Of a stretch of DNA of 64,000 nucleotides, positions 46,199-55,603 are shown in pieces. The notes under the pieces were generated by a model. That model searched no databases. It was given only the letters and a program-made list of their open reading frames with translations, and had not been told where the DNA came from. The position numbers were made by a program, and so were the translations under genes. This DNA comes from an uncultured Eubacteriales bacterium (lineage in GTDB: Bacteria > Bacillota > Clostridia > Oscillospirales > Acutalibacteraceae), in assembly GCA_934477125.1 (NCBI GenBank), contig CAKSOL010000014.1, positions 13,461 through 77,460 of the forward strand, in the 5' to 3' direction. The stretch's first letter is position 1; each line of letters begins with the position of its first letter.

Positions 46199-46275
46199 AA
46201 AAACATCTCCCGATTTGTATATATTTCCTTACTTATCATATGTGGACAAGACTGTCCTTATGATGAATACCGTTT

Positions 46276-48162
46276 TTATTTTGCCTTTCTGCGCGAGGCG
46301 GATTTTGCCGGTGCTTTATAAAAGGTAACCGAAAGCGGAGGTATATCAAGCTCAACCGAGTATTCATATCCGTGCATAGGAATCGGCTCGGCGATATATC
46401 CGTCGGCAGATACCATATCGAAACCTCCGTATTTTGACGAATCCGTGCTGAAAACAGGCTTATATTTTCCCTTTCGCGGAATTCCTATGCGATAGCCGTG
46501 CCGCTCAACCGGAACAAAGTTACAGACGCATATAAGCTCATTACCAGCCGCGTCAATCCGTCTGAAAGATATAATACTCTGCGAATTATCGTCATTCGAT
46601 ATCCAGCTGAAGCCCTCCCAGGAATAATCTATCTCCCAAAGCGGACGGCTTTTCAAGTAGAACTTATTAAGGTCGCACACAAACTGCTGCATTCGCCTGT
46701 GAGCCTCGTAATCAAGGAGCAGCCAATCAAGCTGCTGCTTATAATTCCATTCAATAAACTGGGCAAATTCCTGTCCCATAAACAGCAGCTTTTTTCCGGG
46801 ATGCGCCATCATATAAGCGTAAAACGCGCGGAGATTGCTGAATTTATCGTCATATTCGCCCGGCATTTTTGAAATCATCGAGCATTTCCCGTGAACAACC
46901 TCGTCATGAGATATCGGGAGGACATAATTTTCCGAAAAGGCATAGAAGAACGAAAATGTCAGGCAGTCGTGATTATGCTTTCTGAAAAGAGGGTCAAGAG
47001 ACATATACCGCAGCATATCGTTCATCCAGCCCATATTCCATTTGAAATTAAAGCCGAGTCCGCCGTCCTGCGGCGGTTTTGTTACAAGCGGCCATGCCGT
47101 TGATTCCTCAGCAATCATTAGAACAGCCGGATTTATTGCGAAAGCTGCCGTATTGACCTGTTTTAAAAGCTCAACAGCCTCAAGATTTTCTCTTCCGCCG
47201 AACGAATTCGGCAGCCATTCGCCGTTTGACCTGCCGTAGTCCCTGTAAAGCATTGACGCAACGGCGTCAACACGCAGACCGTCAATATGAAACTCCTTTA
47301 TCCAGAAACAGGCGCTTGAAACAAGAAAGCTCATAACCTGAGGCTTGCCGTAATTGAAAACGGCTGTTCCCCACTCTTTATGCTCACCCTCTCTCGGATC
47401 GGCGTATTCATAGCAAGGCGAGCCGTCAAAGCGGTAAAGACCGAACTCGTCCTTCGGGAAATGGGCAGGTACCCAGTCAAGAATAACTCCTATGCCGGCG
47501 CCGTGCATTATATCAACAAATTTCTTGAAATCCTCCGGTGTTCCGTAACGCGATGTCGGCGCAAAATAACCGGTAACCTGATATCCCCATGAGCCCTCAT
47601 AAGGGTATTCCGTTATCGGCATCAGTTCTATATGAGTATATCCCATCTTTTTAACATATGCCGAAAGCTCGCGCGCCAGAGTAACATAGTCGAATGTATT
47701 GCCGTCCTCATATTTGCGCCATGACCCGGCATGCACTTCATATATATTAACCGGACGGGAATATATATCCGATGAGAGCTGAGAGCCCAGCCAGCCTTCA
47801 TCCGTCCATTCAAATTTATGCTTAGCGTAAAGCTTTGAGCAGTTGCCGGGCGCAGTTTCATAATGCCTTGCGTAAGGGTCGCTTTTCAGAACGGTATTCC
47901 CTGCCGCATCGGTTATTGCATATTTATAGTTATCAAATTCTTTAAGATTTTTTATTTTACCTTCCCATATACCGTTCGGCACAGCGCTCAGCGGGGAAGC
48001 TGCGATATCCCAATCGTTAAAATCGCCGACAACGCCCACAGCCGCCGCATTCGGAGCCCATACGCGGAATGTTGCCGTACTGCCGTTCAAAAAAGAACCC
48101 AAATGATTATAAACATCGCTTTTTATTACGCAATCAAAATCTTTAAAATAATCCCGCATCAT
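46276..48162 (-). CDS. glgB: 1,4-alpha-glucan branching enzyme (GH13)
   Basis: 628 residues. It makes alpha-1,6 branches in glycogen. An N-terminal CBM48 domain (TATFRVWAPNAAAVGVVGDF) precedes the GH13 barrel. The catalytic nucleophile Asp is in GLRVDAVASM, the acid Glu in MIAEESTAWP, and the third Asp in PISHDEVVHGK. First gene of the glycogen unit; two consecutive ATGs follow an AAGGTAGGA site. Confidence 0.96.
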   Translation of the reverse strand: MMRDYFKDFDCVIKSDVYNHLGSFLNGSTATFRVWAPNAAAVGVVGDFNDWDIAASPLSAVPNGIWEGKIKNLKEFDNYKYAITDAAGNTVLKSDPYARHYETAPGNCSKLYAKHKFEWTDEGWLGSQLSSDIYSRPVNIYEVHAGSWRKYEDGNTFDYVTLARELSAYVKKMGYTHIELMPITEYPYEGSWGYQVTGYFAPTSRYGTPEDFKKFVDIMHGAGIGVILDWVPAHFPKDEFGLYRFDGSPCYEYADPREGEHKEWGTAVFNYGKPQVMSFLVSSACFWIKEFHIDGLRVDAVASMLYRDYGRSNGEWLPNSFGGRENLEAVELLKQVNTAAFAINPAVLMIAEESTAWPLVTKPPQDGGLGFNFKWNMGWMNDMLRYMSLDPLFRKHNHDCLTFSFFYAFSENYVLPISHDEVVHGKCSMISKMPGEYDDKFSNLRAFYAYMMAHPGKKLLFMGQEFAQFIEWNYKQQLDWLLLDYEAHRRMQQFVCDLNKFYLKSRPLWEIDYSWEGFSWISNDDNSQSIISFRRIDAAGNELICVCNFVPVERHGYRIGIPRKGKYKPVFSTDSSKYGGFDMVSADGYIAEPIPMHGYEYSVELDIPPLSVTFYKAPAKSASRRKAK

Positions 48163-48587
48163 AAATCCTACCTTTTCGGTATATATTCAACAACATAATT
48201 TTATACGAAAAATATTATTGACATTTATTTTAAGATAATTGTATTATAACAGCTTTTAAAAATAAATTCAATATGTTTTTTGTAGATTTTCCGAAAGGCG
48301 CAAAAATTATTTTACCTAAAATTTATAAGTATTTTACAAATTTTGATAAAATACGACATATAAACGACCTCAAACAGTTCCAAACGGATACGCTTGAACG
48401 GCAAAAAGAGATTTTTCAGAAAAATCACATTCCGTTCGTCAGCTTATATTATTATAGGATATAAAAGTTTACCATTTTATTCCGATAAAAGGCAAAAAAT
48501 AATAAAAAATCAACAAATTAAAAAGAAATACTTTTTTTTGTTGACATTTTGAAAATATAGTGATATAATAATCAAGCTTTGTGAAAT
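48163..48587. other. A/T-rich intergenic region between glgB and tRNA-Leu
   Basis: This 425-base gap holds the presumed glgB promoter region, a plus-strand promoter-like pair (TTGACA at 48218-48223, 18 bases, TATTAT at 48242-48247) and the tRNA promoter. The plus-strand pair would read into an A/T-rich stretch with no ribosome binding site and no clear terminator. A small untranslated RNA is possible but not supported further. Confidence 0.4.
48541..48569 (+). promoter_or_regulatory. tRNA-Leu promoter
   Basis: Perfect TTGACA (48541-48546), 17-base spacer, perfect TATAAT (48564-48569), 18 bases before the mature tRNA start. Confidence 0.92.
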
Positions 48588-48671
48588 GCGAGTGTGCTGG
48601 AATAGGCAGACAGGCACGTTTGAGGGGCGTGTGTCAATGACGTACGAGTTCAAGTCTCGTCACTCGCACCA
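48588..48671 (+). tRNA. tRNA-Leu (anticodon GAG)
   Basis: The acceptor stem GCGAGTG pairs with CACTCGC at the 3' end, followed by encoded ACCA. The anticodon arm CACGT-TTGAGGG-GCGTG gives anticodon GAG (codons CUC/CUU). The T arm is ACGAG-TTCAAGT-CTCGT. The long variable arm fits a class II leucine tRNA. Its CCA end is the left attachment site of the integrated element; the tRNA sequence itself is intact. Confidence 0.95.
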
Positions 48672-48694
48672 TATCGAGTATTCATAAGGGATTT
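48665..48694 (+). other. Left attachment site (attL) of the integrated element
   Basis: CGCACCATA (48665-48673), shared with the right end, is followed after 7 bases by the arm TTCATAAGGGATTT (48681-48694). The arm is the exact inverse complement of the arm at attR. The inferred crossover is the CA of the tRNA's CCA end (48670-48671). Confidence 0.8.
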
Positions 48695-48718
48695 GAGTTT
48701 ATGAATACTCGATTTTTT
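48673..48718 (+). terminator. Element-borne terminator directly after tRNA-Leu
   Basis: Arms ATCGAGTATTCATAA (48673-48687) and TTATGAATACTCGAT (48699-48713) pair perfectly, followed by TTTTTTA. The element thus replaces the tRNA terminator it displaced, now found at 63954-63980. Confidence 0.88.
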
Positions 48719-48740
48719 ATTTTGATACGGTTTTATGTAC

Positions 48741-48767
48741 GGAGCAGGTTTTCGCCTGCTCCTTTTT
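48741..48767 (+). terminator. Second terminator between tRNA and recombinase gene
   Basis: GGAGCAGG (48741-48748) and CCTGCTCC (48755-48762) around a TTTTCG loop, followed by TTTTT on the plus strand. It blocks read-through from the tRNA side into the element. Confidence 0.82.
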
Positions 48768-48776
48768 CGTATGTGT

Positions 48777-50727
<1,951 letters not shown>

Positions 50728-50736
50728 AAGCCCTCC

Positions 50737-51615
50737 TTATCTCGCGTCGCGATTATGCTGACGGTCATATTCTTTTTTGACAAGCTTAAGCAGGTATTCC
50801 AACATTTCAGCCGGTGTCATAGAGGACGGCACATATTTGCGAATATCGTCTATCGGGATTTTCAGTTTTTCCACCTGATTGGGTTTAACCTCTGCCATAA
50901 TTTTAGTTACAGTATCGTAGTCAAGTTTGCCTTCTTCAAAAGCGGCGCGCATACGGCGAGCCTGTGCGTGGGACGGAAAATTTTCCGTTTCGTCAATGCG
51001 GTCGATAACATCTCTTTGTGCTTCTTCATTTAGAAAAGACAATTCGTAAGCAGGGAGCATTTTCATTCTGCCGCTATCTACAAACTCTTGAAGTTCGGGT
51101 ACGAGATAGGTCAAACGAATTAGGCGCTGCACAGTTCTTCCGCTGTCGTTTTCTGAAATCAACTCTGCGCTCACTTCTGACTTCTCGACATTCTGTCGAG
51201 AAGTACCTTGGTGCTTAATTGCATCAAGTTTCATTCTATATGACCGCGCTTTTTCCATAAGGGATAGGTTTTCACGCTGACAGTTTGAATCCACCATTAA
51301 AATCGTGGCTTGATCACGGTCGATAAAATGAACAACCGCCGGGACTTCTTTCATTTCAAGAAGCTCGGCGGCGTGTACTCTGCGGTGTCCGGATATAATT
51401 TCGTATTCGTCCTGTTTATCCTCAAGCGGACGGACGATAATGCGATTTAGCAGTCCGTACTCTTTAATGCTCTCAACAAGCTCCGTCATTGACTCATCAT
51501 CAAGCACCTTGTAAGGGTGATCCTCAAATGGGTGAAGCTTTTCAAGCTTAATGTTCATAAGCTTCGGTTTAGGTTCTTTTACTACCTTTTCGGCAGACAT
51601 TTTCGTTTCTTTCAT
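50737..51615 (-). CDS. ParB/Spo0J-type nuclease-like DNA-binding protein
   Basis: 292 residues from the ATG at 51615 (GGAGAAAGGA upstream); a longer reading to 51738 has no ribosome site. The ParB N-terminal domain is clear: LEKLHPFEDHPYKVLDDESM, LVESIKEYGLLNRIIVRPL, YEIISGHRRVHAAELL and NCQRENLSLMEKA. A central helical DNA-binding region follows. No ParA partner is present. In integrative elements such orphan ParB-like proteins are common near mobilization genes and may aid maintenance of the circular form. Confidence 0.87.
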   Translation of the reverse strand: MKETKMSAEKVVKEPKPKLMNIKLEKLHPFEDHPYKVLDDESMTELVESIKEYGLLNRIIVRPLEDKQDEYEIISGHRRVHAAELLEMKEVPAVVHFIDRDQATILMVDSNCQRENLSLMEKARSYRMKLDAIKHQGTSRQNVEKSEVSAELISENDSGRTVQRLIRLTYLVPELQEFVDSGRMKMLPAYELSFLNEEAQRDVIDRIDETENFPSHAQARRMRAAFEEGKLDYDTVTKIMAEVKPNQVEKLKIPIDDIRKYVPSSMTPAEMLEYLLKLVKKEYDRQHNRDAR

Positions 51616-51743
51616 AAGTTCCTTTCTCCTTATTTTAATTTCTTTTTGTCTGCCGTTTCTGTTGTAGAAAATTGTGTATATAAAAATATGATTGAAACGG
51701 CAGTGTAGTTTGTTTGTTTCATAATTACTGCCTTTCAATGTTG

Positions 51744-52088
51744 TTACTTGCGGTTTTCACCGTAGTGTGCGTCTGCAAATAATCCTTTGAAAGTGATTTC
51801 GCAATCGCAGTCATTAAGCTCCTTTGAAAACCTGTGATATTTGTGCTTGGTTGTTTCGGATAAATTGCTGTGACTGAGCCAAATGTGATCGACATTGGTT
51901 TGAAGTCTTAAAAGCAAACTCGTGATTTTGAAAAAGATTTCCGGCGGCTTTTCATTAACAATCATATCGTTTACAAGCCAATACAAAACCGTTTTCTCTG
52001 GTGCCCGGCACAGTGTACTGAGCCTTAAAAATTTGTCTTTTTCGGATTTTGTCATCCGAACGGGTACATAGTGCTTTCCGTTTCTCAA
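51744..52088 (-). CDS. Mobilization accessory protein (MobC-like companion)
   Basis: 114 residues starting MRNGKHYVPVRMTKSEKDKF. The VPVRMTKSEKDKFLRLS start resembles ribbon-helix-helix mobilization proteins, and the helical remainder resembles the partner of MobC in gut Firmicutes elements. Its ATG overlaps the stop of the mobC gene (ATGA). The function is inferred mainly from position. Confidence 0.5.
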   Translation of the reverse strand: MRNGKHYVPVRMTKSEKDKFLRLSTLCRAPEKTVLYWLVNDMIVNEKPPEIFFKITSLLLRLQTNVDHIWLSHSNLSETTKHKYHRFSKELNDCDCEITFKGLFADAHYGENRK

Positions 52089-52450
52089 GTGTTCACATCC
52101 TTTGACTTTTCAATTTCAATGTCAAGCTTTTCGGTCAGCTCGCCGGATAATTCTTTCGCTGTTTTGACTGCGTCTTTGCAAAGATGATTAAACTGCGGCT
52201 CATCTAATGTACCGATTTGATTCAAAACGATCAGGTGGTGGTTTATTTCATCGCTGATACATTTAAGCCGGTTATAATAGCGCTCGTAATCAATGTTAGG
52301 TGTCTGTACAAGCTTACAGTTGGCAATGATATAACGGATATATTCCGAGCGATTCATACCGAGCTTTCCTGCTTTACGCTCGATTTGTTTTAACTCCTTA
52401 TCTGTCAACCAAAACTTGATTCTCTCTGTTCTTTTTTCGATAATTACCAT
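52085..52450 (-). CDS. Plasmid-type mobilization relaxosome protein MobC
   Basis: 121 residues from the ATG at 52450. RTERIKFWLTDKELKQIERK and GMNRSEYIRYIIANCK are the ribbon-helix-helix signature of MobC proteins, which bind oriT and help the relaxase. A long helical tail follows (ISDEINHHLIVLNQIGTL). A relaxase gene usually follows mobC; here a MobC-like companion and then the ParB-like gene follow instead. It is adjacent to the oriT-like repeats, as in many mobilizable elements. Confidence 0.82.
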   Translation of the reverse strand: MVIIEKRTERIKFWLTDKELKQIERKAGKLGMNRSEYIRYIIANCKLVQTPNIDYERYYNRLKCISDEINHHLIVLNQIGTLDEPQFNHLCKDAVKTAKELSGELTEKLDIEIEKSKDVNT

Positions 52451-52461
52451 CCTTTCTTTTC

Positions 52462-52595
52462 GGGGTTTTAGGGGGCGCGGGCAGCCCCCTAACAAGTGTG
52501 TTTGCGGTGTGTGCACCCAAACGCGATGCTTGCTAATGCGATGCCATTTGCAAGCGAATAGAATTTGGTACACCCAAATTCAGTGCTTGCTAAAC
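52462..52595 (-). other. Candidate origin of transfer (oriT)
   Basis: Directly upstream of mobC are three structures. A hairpin is formed by TTAGGGGGC (52468-52476) and GCCCCCTAA (52484-52492). An inverted repeat AATTTGG/CCAAATT sits at 52562-52580. Two direct repeats share CACCCAAA and TGCTTGCTAA, 57 bp apart (52513-52536 and 52570-52593). Repeats of this kind next to mobC are typical of oriT regions. No nick site can be named. Confidence 0.5.
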
Positions 52596-52669
52596 CTGTG
52601 CCGCGCAGCGCGACACTTTTAACAGAATGTGTTTTTGCTTTCTCACTCCATTTTATATTCTCAAAAGCA

Positions 52670-52789
52670 TTACCTCCTTTCCGAAAAAATTGCCGTTTTA
52701 CCTGATGGCGTTTTTATATCCCCGCCCGGAATTTCACCGCACAGTCGCTTCGCTCTGTCTGCTTTCCGCATACATCGTAGCAAAGTCAT
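52670..52789 (-). CDS. Possible 39-residue leader peptide upstream of mobC
   Basis: A short frame reading MTLLRCMRKADRAKRLCGEI and continuing to SGKTAIFSERR, with GGAG 4 bases before the ATG. Its stop overlaps an AAAGGAGG sequence that could serve a downstream start, but only a few codons follow that site. It may be a translated leader or chance. Confidence 0.3.
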   Translation of the reverse strand: MTLLRCMRKADRAKRLCGEIPGGDIKTPSGKTAIFSERR

Positions 52790-53539
52790 ATCTCCATTCA
52801 GCCGGTCATTCAATTTTCAAGGTGCTGTAATCAATCCCTCCACTAAACGTCAAAAATTAAAGAAAATATGCATGGTTTTCGGAAAAATATTTTGATTTAA
52901 TTTTTGGTTTGTCGCTATTGATTACTCTCAACTCTCTATATTGGATTGCTGAAAAAATATCGAAAAATTAACCCCTTGCCATCAATTTTTCTTGATAAAT
53001 TTTTTAGGCGCAACCCCGATCCATCATTAGCAGTATGTGAACATATACCTTGCATTTTTCAAATTCCCTCACTTATTAAGTGGCAGAAAATAATTTGTAT
53101 TGAGCCGAACATTTAAAAAAACATCACAAAAAAATCCCTTTCGCACAGTAGTACGAAAGGGAGCATATGATTTTGCGGTTTAGTTTTAGGATTGAGCTGA
53201 AAATAAACAAGCGCTGGATGAAAGCAAAACAGAGATTCATTTCTGCTTTTCATACAGCACCTAAGTGTATTTATTAACTTGCACTCTAATTCGATTGTAT
53301 TTGTTTGTGTGAGTAAAAAATGGCCTGCATTTCTGCAGGCTAATTGCGGAGTTGGATATATAATTTACAAAGATAAAATGACAGCACTCTCAAATGCTTC
53401 AAATAAGCAACAGCCCTTTCCGAAATTAAACGAAAAGGGCTTGTGGGTACAATATAGTGTTGAATGTATTATGGTTCCGGTATTCTACATAAAAGCAGAC
53501 AATATGCCTTGTCTGACTGTGTTAAGAAGGTGTGTTCAT
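52790..53539. other. 750-base gap without convincing genes
   Basis: A/T-rich stretch between the mobilization genes and vsr. It holds a minus-strand terminator (CCCTTTCG/CGAAAGGG, 53136-53161, followed by eight T), a hairpin GCCTGCA/TGCAGGC (about 53322-53341) and a third inverted repeat around AGCCCTTT (about 53411-53441). Reading frames here lack ribosome binding sites. It probably marks the junction between the mobility module and the defence cargo. Confidence 0.55.
53127..53161 (-). terminator. Terminator downstream of the defence operon
   Basis: On the minus strand CCCTTTCG and CGAAAGGG flank a 10-base loop and are followed by ATTTTTTTT. It is about 380 bases past the vsr stop codon and would end the six-gene transcript. 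Confidence 0.75.
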
Positions 53540-53971
53540 TCATTGCAGTTCACTTTCTATTTTGCAGAGACATTTTTCAAGCCTTTCCAAAGTTGCATCA
53601 ATTACTTTCTTCCTAAGCTCACATTCCCATACCGTAAGTACGGTCCAACCAAGCTGCTGTAGTTCGGCAATATTCCTTTTATCTCTTTCAACATTGCTCA
53701 TGATTTTTGGACGCCAATACTCTTCATTTGAGCTTGGCCACACGAATCGAGGGCAGTCGTGTTTATGCCAGAAACAGCCGTTTACAAAAATAACTGTTTT
53801 GTATTTCGGCAGAACGATATCCGGACAGCCGGGTAATGCCTTTACATTTTTTCTGTATCGGAACCCTTTTGAAAAAAGGTATTTGCGTACCACTTCCTCG
53901 GGCTTTGAGTCCTTGCTCCGAATATGGGACATATTCATACTGCGAACTTCTTTTGAGTGATTATCAGCCAT
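53540..53971 (-). CDS. vsr: Very short patch repair endonuclease (Vsr)
   Basis: 143 residues. Vsr nicks DNA beside T:G mismatches that arise when 5-methylcytosine deaminates. NMSHIRSKDSKPEEVVRKYL and LPGCPDIVLPKYKTVIFVNG are typical. Residues match the E. coli enzyme numbering: Asp51 (catalytic), Cys66, Trp68, His69, His71, Cys73 and Cys117 (zinc site and active site). It overlaps the methyltransferase gene by 8 bases. Besides repair, Vsr-fold proteins in some operons are thought to act as restriction nucleases. Confidence 0.94.
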   Translation of the reverse strand: MADNHSKEVRSMNMSHIRSKDSKPEEVVRKYLFSKGFRYRKNVKALPGCPDIVLPKYKTVIFVNGCFWHKHDCPRFVWPSSNEEYWRPKIMSNVERDKRNIAELQQLGWTVLTVWECELRKKVIDATLERLEKCLCKIESELQ

Positions 53972-55589
53972 TTTCTTTCTCTTGGAGCAATAAGCTCTTA
54001 TTTAGTGTTTGAGCAAGTTTTTTTGCAATAGACTTAGCCATAATTGGCGGAACTGCATTTCCGACTTGCTGATACTGTTTATCTTTAGATCCACAGAACA
54101 CAAAACTGTCAGGGAATGTCTGCAATCTTGCGGCCTCTCGTACACTGATAGCCCTATCAAGCGTAGGATGAATCCACATTGATTTACGAACATTTACAAC
54201 TGTTCCACTTGGTTCATCGTAATCCAAACGCAAATAAATTGTGTTTTGGGTTCTGGAAGCATCAGTATATGTATTTGTTTTTAATTTATCATCGAGCGAG
54301 TGGAAATTTTGCCCTTGCTTGATAGCCTTAAAACGCTGCATGGCAGTATCTGTTGTCTTTGTAATGATGTGATTCTTTAAAACTGCATTATTGCGTAAAG
54401 ATGCAGCAAGCTCATTTAATTCATCAACATGATCCATCTTTATGCCTTCCTTGTCATCTTCAAGGTCATATACAGGCGGTACAGTTTCAAGGTCCTCAAT
54501 GGCATCTCTTACTGTTCGGTATTCATCCTCATCAAAATGGCCTTTAGGAAGTGCGATTTTTGTGGCTATGCTGCGTTTAATTCCTATTACAACAAATCTC
54601 ATACGTTTTTGAGGCGCACCATAATCAGCCGCGCAAAGGACATCGCTGTTTATTACATAATCATTTTCCGGAGCAGTCAAAATGCCAGTTAAATAGTCAG
54701 ATACTGCAAAAGACCTTATGTTTGCCGAAAGACCGTCTTTTTTTGAATACGAATCAACTATTATATCGTTCTGGAATATTTCTTGGGCTTTACTAAGCAT
54801 TCGCTGAATCATAATTGCCGGCTCAATAACCTCTGCTATTTTTTCAGAAATTATTTTGCCATCATAATATGAGATAATAGCCTCGAATGCTTTTCGAGTC
54901 TCAAGTGAGATATGATCGTTAGATTCATTCTTTAGATAAGTTTTGGCTGCTTTCAGAAGTTTAGCTTTGTGCTTGTCGAGAGCTTTCTTCATTTTGGAAG
55001 GGTTCTTAGAGCTTTTGTATATTACATTCAGCACGGAATAATTATCTTCCGGCCAAAGGTATTTCGCAATATCTGTTTCATCCTGAACAATATCGATAGC
55101 GGAATCAAATAAGAATTTGGCGTCGAGAAGGTGAAGCGGCGTTTCCTTTACAGGAATTCCACATTCTCGAACTGTTGCCTCATCTCCGTGTTCCATATAA
55201 AATCTATGAACTTCAGAACGAAGCATACTGACATTTTCCATTACAAATGCCTTTGGTTTAAGTTCAAGTATTGCCCGAAGATACTGCTTTACAAGCATAT
55301 TGTTTCGGCTGATTGCGTGGTTCTTCTGTCTGTTGGCATTTGAAAACCCCTGACACGGCGGTCCGCCAATTACAACATCAATAGTTCCGTATTTCTTTTG
55401 TATTTCTTTGTAATCAGCTTTGCATACATCGCCGAGCACTTCAACATTTGGATGGTTCGCTCGATATGTAGCCTGCATATCAGGATTATTCTCAAATGCA
55501 ACTTTTATATTATACTTATTTGTCTGCATAAAACCGAGGCTCAATCCTCCGGCTCCAGCAAACAAATCAATTACTGAGTATTTTCCCAT
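53964..55589 (-). CDS. DNA cytosine-5 methyltransferase
   Basis: 541 residues, longer than simple C5 enzymes (about 330-420). Motif I is DLFAGAGGLSLGF, motif IV has catalytic Cys79 in GGPPCQGFS, motif VI is MENVSML, motif VIII is APQKRMRFV, motif IX is REAARLQTFP and motif X is QVGNAVPP. About 180 extra residues (about 130-310, Lys-rich and helical) sit between motifs VI and VIII, ahead of the target recognition region. The recognition sequence is unknown. It protects host DNA within the predicted restriction system; Vsr next door repairs its deamination products. Confidence 0.93.
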   Translation of the reverse strand: MGKYSVIDLFAGAGGLSLGFMQTNKYNIKVAFENNPDMQATYRANHPNVEVLGDVCKADYKEIQKKYGTIDVVIGGPPCQGFSNANRQKNHAISRNNMLVKQYLRAILELKPKAFVMENVSMLRSEVHRFYMEHGDEATVRECGIPVKETPLHLLDAKFLFDSAIDIVQDETDIAKYLWPEDNYSVLNVIYKSSKNPSKMKKALDKHKAKLLKAAKTYLKNESNDHISLETRKAFEAIISYYDGKIISEKIAEVIEPAIMIQRMLSKAQEIFQNDIIVDSYSKKDGLSANIRSFAVSDYLTGILTAPENDYVINSDVLCAADYGAPQKRMRFVVIGIKRSIATKIALPKGHFDEDEYRTVRDAIEDLETVPPVYDLEDDKEGIKMDHVDELNELAASLRNNAVLKNHIITKTTDTAMQRFKAIKQGQNFHSLDDKLKTNTYTDASRTQNTIYLRLDYDEPSGTVVNVRKSMWIHPTLDRAISVREAARLQTFPDSFVFCGSKDKQYQQVGNAVPPIMAKSIAKKLAQTLNKSLLLQEKENG

Positions 55590-55603
55590 TTCAACAGATC
55601 TCC

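Noticed and set aside
48273..48464. 63-residue reading frame between glgB and tRNA-Leu
   Set aside because: No ribosome binding site before its ATG and low-complexity A/T-rich composition. The upstream promoter-like pair may instead serve an RNA, so it is noted only as a possible small RNA.
53279..53960. Plus-strand reading frames opposite vsr
   Set aside because: They are shadows of vsr or lie in its downstream gap. No ribosome binding site or family resemblance is seen.
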